Below, in pieces: positions 23,612-34,456 of a stretch of DNA of 64,000 bases; the first letter of the stretch is position 1; each line of letters starts with the position of its first letter. The position numbers and the translations under genes were made by a program. The DNA is from Litoditis marina (lineage: Eukaryota; Nematoda; Chromadorea; Rhabditida; Rhabditidae): assembly GCA_964036275.1 (NCBI GenBank), contig OZ038433.1, forward strand, positions 14,774,457-14,838,456, in the 5' to 3' direction. Below the pieces are notes generated by a model, which saw nothing but the letters and a program-made list of their open reading frames with translations, had not been told where the DNA came from and made no database searches.

Positions 23612-26554
23612 ATGGAGTCTAGCCGGGAGCTGGCCATGAAGAATTTCACGAAGCCCCGCATGACAGACGAGCAAATGGCCGAGTTCAAGAAAAACTTGAC
23701 GGAACTCATAATCAAAAGTCTAAATGGATCTTCACCAGGTTAGTGATCAGTTTAAAGTCAGGTCTGCCGTGGAAAATAACGTTATGTTCGCTGGGTTTGT
23801 AGTTTGATCGCAATGTCGCTAGTTGTGACCAGAAAATGTTGTTAGTCAAGTGCACAGTCACGTGTTAAACACAGCAGAAGTCAGAAACGTGCAATGGCAG
23901 AGTGCACGATGCCTCACTGACTTTAGTTGAACGTTCAATTTACTTCTATTTTGCTGCTCTTTGTTATCAGTTGTGAAACAATAGAACCACGCAAGAAATC
24001 GAATGTTTTCATATTAGTTAGAATTCAGCGGAATAACGGTGACTGCTGAAAAAAATCATTCCCACTTTTCCATCTGTTTTCAGAAGAAACTCCGAAATAC
24101 CCGAAAACCTACCTATCTATGCTGATCTTTGATCTCGTTGTCGCTCTGATAGTGTTAGCGGTGTCCCTTTCACTCAAGCAACGCGATTTCCTCAAGGTGA
24201 GCCAACTCTTCTCAACTTGATTTGAGGGTTTGACCTACTTAAAGTTGTAGTTTGATCTCACGGTGATCGATCATAGCTTCAGCCTATACGTAGATTAAAG
24301 ACACAGCAACATTTTCGATCTTTAAACGAAAGTATTTGGTCGTATGCTGTTTTTGTTGAGACATTAGAGAAGGTACATGGATGTTTTCATCACAATCTGT
24401 TCGGAGATATGAATCACACGGTTCAATAGATACAGATAATACTTTTTCTTGAACAGGTGTACGTACTGTTCCTACTGGTTCCTATTCTTCTCACTTCTGG
24501 AGTCGGAATTCTCGGACATTTCTGTGCAACTGAATCGGACTCGACGTTGGTTCAAATGGCATTCGTTTGGGGGGGGGGGGGGGTATGAAGTATATCATAT
24601 ATAGAAATATGTATGCGAGGTTGGATAGTTTTCATTGGGTCAGGTCTGTTTTTGGAACAGCCAAATTTCGTGAACTTTTATGTGTATCGACATCAAACTA
24701 CAGCAATGACCCGGTTACTCATTATACTCATGCGAACTTTCACCCTTGTTTCAGTTCGAACGACTTTTTCCAAGTGATTCTGTACGCTCTTCGCGACTAC
24801 ATCTTCTGGAGTACTATTTTCACTTCGGTGGTCGCCTTCTTCTATTCCCACAAGGCAATTACGAAGCCAGTGAAAACCAGCAACACCGACTATGTGTGAG
24901 TTGTTGCACTAGAAAGTTGTGTCAAAGTTGGACTATTACAAAAAAAAATAAAATGCGTTTGTACTGTTAGTCATTTGTACAGTCACGTGAAACATGTTGA
25001 ACACAGCAGAACTCAGGAACGTGCAATGACAAAGTGCACGATTCCTCTTTAAAATGCTCACTTCACGTGACTACTCATTTAACTTCTAGTATACTAGCTG
25101 TTCTCGTGAAATGAATAATAAAAACTAATAATGAAAATATGACGAAGAAAGAAGAAAAAAAACCAAAGTAAGAAAAATGAAAAACACCATTGTGAACCCT
25201 TCACGTTCTAATTTGTGCTTGATACAAATAGGCTGGAGGTTAAACTACAATTATTGATCGATGACGTGACCACATTTCCAGCCCGTTCTTCCTGAAGGCA
25301 CAGATCGGTCCCTTGATTATGATGGTATTCGACACAGTAACCACTTGGTGCGATGTCCCTTCCCTGATTGAGACCCCGGGGACTTTCCTTCGGTCCCTCG
25401 TATGCTGTTTGGTCGGCATAGTTCTCCTGGCCCAGGCAGTCATGGTGGGTATCGTTCTTTTCATTCCCACAAACATTGCCACTGTACTTTCCGTCCACTT
25501 TGCGTACATCCCCCTGAAATTTTGGGGAAACTTAGCTCATCAGAAAAAGCTGAAAGGGCTTAGCTTATCACGAATTCGGTTTATAGTCGTTATGTTTGAC
25601 ACCAGAGTGGGGTTTTTCCTACCAGTATTGATTTGTTAGGTAAACACATAGTCATGTTGGAAACGTAAAAGATACCGTGAATGAAATTTGGAATATCTTC
25701 ATTCTCAACTAGTTTTATTCACGTGTAAATAAACGTGTATTACTATAAAGTACTCACGTGCCACAGTTTCATCGTGTTTCGCGTAACAGTTCATGTACTT
25801 TCTTATACTTTCGATTACATACCATGTTTTTCAGTCTGTGATTGTGTTTTTCTTCAAAAGAGACGAGTTCACTACCTGCTCCCCGCAGGACCAAATTAAA
25901 CACTCGAAGCTGAGAATTTTCTGGTTTATGATCTTCCAAGGCTTCATGCAGGCATTGAATGTGCCGTTTATGAGTAAGTTGACCAAAATACAAAGTTCAA
26001 GAAAGACAACTAGTAAATAACATTCAACTAAAAAGTGTTGTCATAAAGTTTGCAGAGGCCAATAAAATATTTAAAAAAAATCGAAACAATCAGGGTTTCT
26101 AAAGCTCAATTCAGTGATTGCGTCCTCTCGGTTTTGAAGCAATTTACGAAAGAGATGAAATTTCCTTTTTTTCTGCGCAGTGAAAACATGAGCAGTAAAA
26201 ACGAACCTCAACAGAGCCTGTGGAAAAGCCGTGAAAAAATTTGTAACGTATCACGCGTTCGTTCTCAATTCTAGAGGAGTAACTCAAAATACACGTATTA
26301 TTTCTATATATTCAATTTCAGTAATGTCGCTGTTCACTGTGTTGGGCCACTTCTTCGACCTCTTCGAGTTTCTCGCCCCTTCTGAATCTACCGTGGACAA
26401 CGCAATGAAAATGATGAACTCCTGTGGGGACCTCCATGTCGGACTTCTCCCCCTCCGACCCTATTACTTCCTCCTGGCCACCATTCTACTTCTGGTCCCC
26501 TATCGTCAAAAGCTTCTGCAAACTTGTTGTCCCTGCTGCTGTAGAGCTAAATGA
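23612..26554 (+). CDS. Gene D: seven-transmembrane protein, tandem family member 4
   Basis: Seven exons: 23612-23738, 24084-24196, 24457-24545 (donor uncertain), 24755-24895, 25282-25444, 25835-25973, 26322-26554; 334 residues if exon 3 ends at 24545. An acceptor AG at 23605 precedes the ATG. The N-terminus has NFT, NLT and NGS sites. TM1 ends LKQRDFLK, TM2 starts VYVLFLLVP, TM3 (DYIFWSTIFTSVVAFFY) runs into SHKAITKPVK, TM5 into FKRDEF, and TM7 ends LVPYRQKL with Cys-rich tail CCPCCCRAK. Exon 2 (113 nt) and the last exon (233 nt) match gene E, not A-C. The exon 3 donor is weak: only a stop at 24545 (GTTGGT) keeps phase, while a better-looking GTATGA follows a 15-G run and would break the frame. 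Possibly a variable or damaged site. Function unknown. Confidence 0.78.
23841..23950. mobile_element. CACGTG-type MITE in intron 1 of gene D
   Basis: Begins GTTAGTCAAGTGCACAGTCA and ends TCAATTTACTTCTATT, with the family core AACGTGCAATGGCAGAGTGC. Slightly shorter than full copies. Confidence 0.65.
24569..24583 (+). repeat. Poly-G homopolymer at the exon 3 / intron 3 border of gene D
   Basis: Fifteen consecutive G residues followed by TATGAAG, just downstream of the coding exon. Such runs are unstable in length and error-prone in sequencing. Confidence 0.9.
24962..25093. mobile_element. CACGTG-type MITE, full copy in gene D intron 4
   Basis: About 132 bp. Left end TACTGTTAGTCATTTGTACA, right end ACTTCTAGTATA, inner blocks AGTCACGTGAAAC and CTTCACGTGACT in inverted orientation, core AACGTGCAATGACAAAGTGC. 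Confidence 0.75.
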
Positions 26555-27344
26555 GTAATTTTCAATTAATATCTGTACAATGCATTGCACGCTTGAAGCT
26601 TGAGCAAAATATTGTCCGGCACGTGCTGAATACAGAGTTTTTCTTGGCAAAAATAGCGAATATAAACACAGATATTTGCATAATCAATTGAACTGTGTTT
26701 TTATCTGCATTATATGACATCTTATCAGCTTTATGTTATGTCATAAGTTACCAAATATTGTCAATTTTACTACGTGATTCTCTCGCGGCTTCCATATTTA
26801 TATGTACCAAATGAATTGTTGAATAGTTGTAGTTTTGTCTCGGAACACAGCTCCCCTCCAATCACAACAGTAACAAATCGGATTCAAAGTCCGAACACAT
26901 CAGACTGTTGTAACAGATTTAGGCTGCCTTTCTTATAGAGAAATGAAGTATCATTCGTTATAGGCTCTTTCAAATCAACTGAACCTCCTGCAGTATGATT
27001 ACAACAGTGTCAGTATTTTCTGGTTACGTTAAGATCTTTGAAAAGGTCAGGTTGGCAAAATATTTTCTCCGACAAAGTTGAAGTTTTTCTGGGTCATTGA
27101 AATGTTCCAATGTGTTCTGTAGAAGTGTCAGCAAAAACAGTGAGAACTATGGTACTTCTGTCCCATTCTACCGTTACCAGGAAGTTAAAATCGTTGCGCA
27201 ACCATTTTTATCTTCTCTTGAAGGCCACCCCTCTTCTCGTTAGAAAGCCGTAAAAGTGGACAAAAAGCCACAACAAGTTTTGTCCGATTCAATGTCCAGC
27301 GCTTTAGTTCTCAGTTTCCCTGTTTGTTGCCATTATTGATTGAA

Positions 27345-27486
27345 GAAGGACTATTATGTGGCCCAATCGCAACGGTTCAGTCCTTTAAACTGCAATACAT
27401 TTATCAATTAAATAAGCAAAAATAGTTGCAAGTAAATTGCAGTTTAAAGGACCGTTGACACGGGATTGGGCCACAAAATCGTCTTG
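27345..27486. repeat. Hairpin repeat (GTGGTCCAATCC type), copy 2
   Basis: Inverted arms around TTATGTGGCCCAATCGC and GGGATTGGGCCACAA, with CCTTTAAACTGCAATAC facing TTGCAGTTTAAAGG. This copy has the longest loop of the three. Confidence 0.75.
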
Positions 27487-27911
27487 CATTAAGTGTAATG
27501 TCACAATGCTTACTATAACTAATATTATATCATCCATGTAGAAATAGAATGACATCAACAGCAATTAAATCAAGATTACGTACGTGATGAATGGATTTCA
27601 CACAAAAAATTACATGAAAAACCTTTTCTCAGAGCGTTAAATGGAAGGAATGATTATGGGCACATTGGTCAATATATTACTGTAATTGTCCACGAAGAAT
27701 GGAAGACACTGTTGCTATTCGTTGCCCAAATTGTTTTTTCAAGGAAGTTGATCAATGGCGAACACGTTTTGAACGAATGCGACCACCAGTCTTTTGTAGT
27801 ATTCTTCATTCTACTCGGACTCCTACACTGGGCATGGAACATTTTCAACGTTTACTGTAAACTTCTTAGTAGTTTCTCTGTAATTTGTTTATTTTATTTC
27901 TCTTACTTCTT

Positions 27912-27980
27912 TAGAGTTGGAAAGTACTTGTGATGTATTTGTTCAGTTGCACAATGTTTTGTATAAATCATTCAATAGTA
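27912..27980 (+). mobile_element. LINE-like 3' end fragment
   Basis: GGAAAGTACTTGTGATGTAT...TTGTATAAATCATTCAA closely matches the end of the ORF1-bearing relic at 7755-7833. The sequence before it does not obviously match that relic. Confidence 0.45.
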
Positions 27981-28015
27981 GAATTATGTCGACTACAAAG
28001 TTCTACACACGGATA

Positions 28016-28340
<325 letters not shown>

Positions 28341-29075
28341 TTACCTATACTTCTTTTCTTTCCCTCTCCTTGTTTTTCTTTTATGTCTGTCACACCCCCT
28401 CTCTTCTTCTCTGTCTCTTTCTTTCTCTCCAATTTGTTTCTCTTGCTCGATCAATCGGTTTCTTTATCTTTGCGAAAACATCTGCTTCTCGTTCTTGCAG
28501 TCGACTCCCATCCAAACACGCTTTTCTCATGAAGACAACTTTCTTTCTTCTTAACTTTAATGTACACTAAATTCTTCCCAAAGTTCATCATTGTCAGCCA
28601 ATTTACTTCCTTTGATGTTCTGATCTCGTATTAGCAATTAATAACTCGGTCGATTTTCTGTTTTCTTCTGTGTAGTCAAACCGGCTTGGGCTCGACAGCC
28701 AATAAACGAGCGGAAGAGTGTAGTGTTTTGAGAGAAATTATAGGTTTTCCTGAACGAAAATTATAAATATATGCGGTTCTGAGGATGAAAATCCCCTGAA
28801 ACATCTACTTTGAACAATCGAAAAAATTGGAAAGGTCCTGGAATTTTCATTGGTACGCAGGCGATTCCCTGAGAAAACGGGAAACGTTTTCTTTAATATG
28901 ACCTAAACAACAAACAAAATTGTGTACGTAACTCTCCATTATGTGTAATACTCCAATTGTAGAAATTAATCTATTCATGCTGTTTAACTCTTCACCAATC
29001 TACGTATCCCGATTTTACTTCCACATTATTCCAAAAGTGGCTCAGTTAGAATAAATATGTTTCTCTCAGTAAGCC

Positions 29076-32000
29076 ATGGAGGAGCTGCTCTCCTCTAGCC
29101 GGGAGCTGCCGGCAGCCAATATGTCCATGTCCGGAGAAGAACTGCAGGTCGCTAATGACAACATAACCTTAACGATTCTACAACGGATCACAACACATGA
29201 TGCAGGTACGTTTCCACTGTATTCAACACCTTTCACTATTTACGTCCTTATCAATCTTATCTGCATTCCTACAGTAAGAGTTCGAAACTAAGGACACCTC
29301 AAATAAATATGAATTTCAGTAAACATACAATTCTACGTTGGAAATATGGTGCACATACGAATGTGTGAATTCTAAACTACACCGTGTCTGACATTTCTCC
29401 CAGATTCTACGCGACTCTTCCATTTGATTCCAGACTATACCCCCAAGTACCCCCGAGCGGTCTTCGTTGTTATTTGTCTGAAATTTATCGGCGCACTCTT
29501 CGTTCTCGCTCTCACAATCGCAATTAGAAAGCGGGATTTCCTGAAGGTAGGTAAATTTAATTCGAATTGATCTTTGATCTCAAAACAACCTCGATTATTG
29601 TCTAAGCTAACCGGAGGTGCGAACTACAAACTCCAGCGAACAAATTGTTCCTACCCTGTCGCCCTGCTAATCTAGAGTTTCAAGGCGACTCCAATAAGGC
29701 GAACAAATACAGTGATTATAATCCAACTAATCACTAGACTCTTACAGTGAGTACTCCAACTTTTCAAAAACTTTCCACGAGTCTCATTCTCTGTTTTCGC
29801 CAGGTATTCGTGTTGTTCCTGCTGGTTCCTATTCTTCTCGAGTCTGGAATTGACGTTTTCAGAAAAATTTGTGAAATTGCCTCGCTTGTAGGGCAACCGT
29901 GAGTTATTCCGATATTTCACGATACAAATGATCACATCATTCCTACTGACATTCTAAGATAGTTCTTAGTAGTGATGAGAGAGTGTGCAGATCAAAGAGA
30001 CGCAGACTGTTTTAGAATGTCTGCGGCCTCACCGTTCTATAAATTCAGTGTATTTTAATGTCACTAAATCGCCATAGAATTAGTAGTGATGTTGGGTAAG
30101 TGTAGTTTTGTAAACATTGTACGATCTATTTAAATTCCATAGTAGTAATCTTGGTTTTATGTTTTTTAACTGTTTCAGTGAGACAAACTATTTCCTAATA
30201 CCTCTGTTCTTTCTCCGTGACTTCATATTCTGGAGTTCTCTTTTCTCCTCGGTCGTCGCTTTTTATTACTCCATCAAGGCAATTACCAAGCCGGTCAAAA
30301 TCAGTTACACCAGTTTTTAGTGAGTTTTTAAAAAGTTTTTTAACTGGATTCAATAAGAAACCAAAGGCAACATGAGCACGCTTGTCGCTTGGGTTGCTGT
30401 ACAGTGTACACAGAATCGAAACTCTTATAAAATTGTAAGATCTGTAAATCGTGAAGTTTTCGTTATTTTTCAAAACATTGAATGGAAACTAGAGTTTTTC
30501 CAACGTTCTCGTTCTCAGAATTTTTCAAACCTCAAATTCGAATAACTTGTTTTTTTTCGACACTACTCGTATTCTTTCTCACTAAGACTGACAAGCGACA
30601 AAGCTCAACCTACAACATCGATTGAAATCACCGATTTGATCTCCAAAAGTTTTCAGTTGGTGTTTCCTGAAGATCCAACTTTTACCCCTGCTTCTGACAG
30701 TATTCGATACAGTATCCGCCTTCAATGAGGTCCCTTGGTGGATTGAAAACACGGGAATGTCCCTTCGGGCCTTCATTACCTGTCTGGTGGCACTCGTTCT
30801 CCTTGCTCAAGGAATCATGGTGAGTATAGTCGTGTTCAATCCTACTGACAGTCCTACAGTACTCACACTCATCCACCAGTAGAGAGACTGGGGACATCCT
30901 TTCGGGCCCTCATAACCTGTCTGGTTCGGGTCATCCTCGTGGTTCCTATGAAATATCTGGTCATCATTCAAGCGATAGTAGCCAGTACATGGTGACCTGG
31001 ATGTAGGCCGTAATTTCCAGTTCGTAATTTGATCTGCAGACGAAGCATAGCTTTGTAATAACATGTGACACGACGTGAGATCAAACTAGTTCCACTACCC
31101 CTCCCCCCATTATTTCGTTAGTCTGAGAAAAGTGTGGTTCTCTAACCATACCTTCACCACACAGACCAAGACTAGAGGCTATGAGAGAATTGTTAGTGTT
31201 TATCACGCCCCTGGGGCACTAACTCCATTTGCTTACACGTGCAGTAACAAAAGGTGATGATTTTTTGGTAACGTCTCACGTGCAAGTTATATTTTTAGAA
31301 AGAATTGTACAATCAGCCTGCTTTACTGCTGTACATTTTACCTTTTCCCCTTTATTCTTGAACGTTTATTTCAGTCGTTGATCGTATTTTGTGTCCGTAG
31401 AGACGAATTCACGAAGACATCTCCCCATGACCAAATTCGACACTCGAAATGGAGACTTTTCTGGTTCATCATCTTTCAAATCGTCGTTCAGGCCATGAAT
31501 GCGCCTTATATGCGTGAGTTTTTCAAAAATGAATTGTCATCATGAAATATAAAGATTTTCATTGTGTTTTTGTTAATCGCATTTGAACGTAGATATTGTT
31601 TACTCTGTGTTGAAGTTTTGGGTTTAGTAAAAAACCTATGTGCGTATTTTTACAACAATTTTATTGTTTTTCCACTCTAAACTGAGTGTCAATTCCATCC
31701 GTTTTTCGTTTTTCGCAATTAAAATATGATTCATTTTCCGTGAGAGCGCTCCGATTTTTGTTATTGCAGGTTAACGTGAGAACGAAAATATTATCGTGCC
31801 GACTACCAACAAGAAAGTTAAAGTAAAAATTAGTTATCGTGAAACGTTCTTGTTCCTTTTATAAAGAGTCGTGTAACACGTGAAACTTTTGTTTTTTGAA
31901 TACAGAAGTGACGTGCATGACATTCTTCTTGCTCTCAAAAGCAAGTTTACCGTGTGATGTTCATAAAACCTTGTTAATATTTTCTGAAAGGATACTTATT

Positions 32001-32242
32001 CAATTCCAGTGGTTTCCGGCCTTATTGTGATGAGCGAATGTTTCGATTTGTTCGACTTCGCGTTTTCCCCCTCAGAATCTTTCTTGTTGGCAGCTGAGGA
32101 CAGAATAGAGCCCGCCATGGACGCCCATCTGATCTTCTTCTTCGCTCGACCTTTCATTATTCTTCTGGCCACCATTTTCTTCCTAGTTCCCTATCGTAGA
32201 AAGTTCAGGAAACTTTGCTGTCCCTGCTGTGTTAGGGATTGA
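29076..32242 (+). CDS. Gene E: seven-transmembrane protein, tandem family member 5
   Basis: Seven exons: 29076-29205, 29434-29546, 29804-29898, 30179-30319, 30657-30819, 31375-31513, 32010-32242; 337 residues in frame. An acceptor AG at 29069 precedes the ATG. The N-terminus shares SSRELP-like sequence with gene D and has NMS and NIT sites. TM1 ends IRKRDFLK, TM2 starts VFVLFLLVPILLESG, TM3 (DFIFWSSLFSSVVAFYY) runs into SIKAITKPVK (His replaced by Ile), TM5 into VRRDEF, and TM7 ends LVPYRRKF with tail CPCCVRD. Exon lengths 113, 163, 139 and 233 equal those of gene D, so D and E are sister copies. Intron 5 contains a degenerate copy of part of exon 5 (about 30885-30960). Function unknown; receptor-like by topology. 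Confidence 0.86.
29967..30033. repeat. GAGACGCAGAC-type palindromic repeat, in gene E intron
   Basis: GATGAGAGAGTGTGCAGATC, AGAGACGCAGACTG and a facing GTCTGCGGCCTC. Related to better palindromes at 45945-46010 and 61203-61268. Confidence 0.5.
30885..30960 (+). pseudogene. Relic of a duplicated family exon inside gene E
   Basis: TTTCGGGCCCTCATAACCTG followed by TCTGGTTCGGGTCATCCTCG resembles the TM5-coding end of exon 5 of this gene (CTTCGGGCCTTCATTACCTG). The preceding ACTGGGGACA is closer to gene D. It has no flanking splice signals of its own, so it is read as a non-functional partial duplication. Confidence 0.6.
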
Positions 32243-32689
32243 AAAGTCTCTATTTCACAATAATACGAACGACTTAATAGATTTCTATTGTTTCAAAACA
32301 TGTTTACTGATTTCAAAACGTTCACTTCAAGCAATTGGGCTAGTTTTGAAGTTATATGTTATCTCAAAGTTTTTCTCCGTTTTGAAGATTCGTGTTAGTC
32401 AGGTTTGAACTGTTATTTTTGACAAAAGGGTGAAAAACCAACTGTTACCATATGTGATATAGATTCAGTGTCCAAATCTGTATTCTGTATTAAATTACTT
32501 CATTAGCAAAATATATTGTCTTCAAAACATGTTTTGATTTGAATGAAGTTGATAGGTGATGTCTTATCATCAGTATAACATTTCTGTAAATGTACAATCA
32601 CTATAGAACTACATAAAACATTTACGGAAGTTTCAACGAGTACCAACAAGCTTAAAACCTATCATCAAATCAGAAGTCTATACGTAATG

Positions 32690-32770
32690 TTAGCCATCGT
32701 GCACTTTTTCATTGCACGTTTCTGAGTTTTGCTGTGTTTAACATGGTTCACGTGACTGTGTTCTTATGCA
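32690..32770. mobile_element. CACGTG-type MITE, partial copy
   Basis: Keeps ATCGTGCACTTTTTCATTGC, ACGTTTCTGAGTTTTGCTGT and GGTTCACGTGACTGTG. The terminal repeats are eroded. Confidence 0.55.
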
Positions 32771-33537
32771 ATGGAAAAAAGATATGTGATAATTACTGAG
32801 AAACCTTCTAATATATATCTGTCTATACTTTGTTACCACGTCATAGTGTTGATTGGGGAATTCGTTCTCCAGGGACACAACTGAATTGTATTCGAACACT
32901 CATTCATTCCCCAATTGCGCTCAAGCGGTAACAATTGTGTTCGATTGTTCCGTTGTGGAGATTGTACCCAATTCGTACCTCAAACTATGTAAAAACGACC
33001 GAAGAAGATAACAATGTTCTTTTGTACGTGATTGTAGTTTGGTCCTTAGACTTTATGATAGAAGCCTAGATCAAACAACGTCTCGAGTTCGGTTGCTTAC
33101 TGCTTACATGCTGTACTCTCGAAAAGGTTCCCACGAGTATGAATATAGAAGCTCTGAATACCGTGAACCAAGGTCCAAAACTTCATGTTTTTCGGAAAGT
33201 TCGATTATTTCGAAACATGAACGACACATTTTCGTCACCAGAAAATAGGCAGCTAAAGGACATTTTTCCGGCGTAGTTGAACCAAAAAACGAAACAAGAT
33301 TGCAACTCTCACAAATGAACTAAAAATTGACTACGAAATACAGTTTGTACATGCGCTCTTTTTTTCCAACCTCATCCTATGGCTTGTTCATGGTTTTCTC
33401 AGAACCTCAGGAAATTGCTGTAATGCACAGCGGATATTGCTCACGTCATTGTATTTTTACTGTTAGAGTTATCAACCCCGCAACACCTAGTCGCAGAGAA
33501 ACTCAGCCCATACTGCCTTACTATTTCACGTTTAAAG

Positions 33538-33652
33538 CAGTACGATTATGTGGACCAATCCCGTGTCAACGGTCCTTTAAACTGCAATTGAAAAATGTAT
33601 TGCAGTTTAAAGGACTGAAGCGTTGATATTGGACCACATAGTATTCCTTCTT
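33538..33652. repeat. Hairpin repeat (GTGGTCCAATCC type), copy 3
   Basis: GATTATGTGGACCAATCC with CGGTCCTTTAAACTGCAATT faces AATGTATTGCAGTTTAAAGG and ATTGGACCACATA. The loop is short, so it can fold into a near-perfect hairpin. Confidence 0.8.
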
Positions 33653-34456
33653 TAAATATGTAAATTTTTTACACCAGGATGACCGAAAAGGGTTATATTC
33701 AACAGTTTAGTGTTGCAATCTCTCTCGCACCGTCTTATATCGTATCTTTTTCCGATTTGCCCAAAAATAGTAACATTGAAGTGCTGTGGCAAGTTCAAGT
33801 TCAAACCAGCGTCGCCGAGTCTGAACCCCATCAATACTTGATGGATAGCTAATTTTGTGCAAGCCATAAATCTCGAAGTTCAGTTTTCATGGCCGATTCC
33901 CCAGTTTTTACGACTCTTTCTCATTACATGAATAAATTCTGATTACAGCTGTGTCGGGTTGCCATGCGATACTCTGTTATTTTCCCTATTTAATTACGCC
34001 TTTCGAACGCTAAATCAAGTAGCTCGAATCCGACTTTTTCACTTTTGCACGCCGCCTGAATCGATCAGGTTTTCAACTTCTTCTATATGTCGATACAAAA
34101 AAATGCTTGAAACGTGAAACCCGATCACCATATTCTATAGATTCGAATTCTGAAAAACTTGATTACCACATTTCTGAATTTGGCGTTTGGTCGGCTCAAA
34201 ATCATTACACATATATTCCACTGTGTTTTCAGGAAGAAAACTGTTGCGAATTTCGTTTAATAGTTCGCACAACTTTGAATTCACTTTAATATACACTTAC
34301 TTCGACGTTAGGGAACATAGAACATAGTAGAGTATCCCTGTTCTCCTTCAGAAGGAGTCTTCGGTTGACTAAATTATTGATTAGTATTGATCTATTTGTT
34401 TTTGACCAATTTTCCACGTTGATGACGTCAATTTCGAATAAACAATAATGTTGCAG

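Larger units (their letters stand above)
32243..34456. other. Spacer between genes E and F
   Basis: No gene supported. The 3' flank of E has GAAGATTCGTGTTAGTCAGG (as after gene A) and ACCATATGTGATATA near 32446. A partial CACGTG-type MITE (about 32690-32770) and a hairpin repeat (33538-33652) follow. The remainder is AT-rich with only short frames. Confidence 0.5.

Noticed and set aside
27712..27933. A 73-residue hydrophobic frame before gene E
   Set aside because: No similarity to the exons of the array or to reverse transcriptase; it ends in a retroposon 3' end. Probably non-coding.
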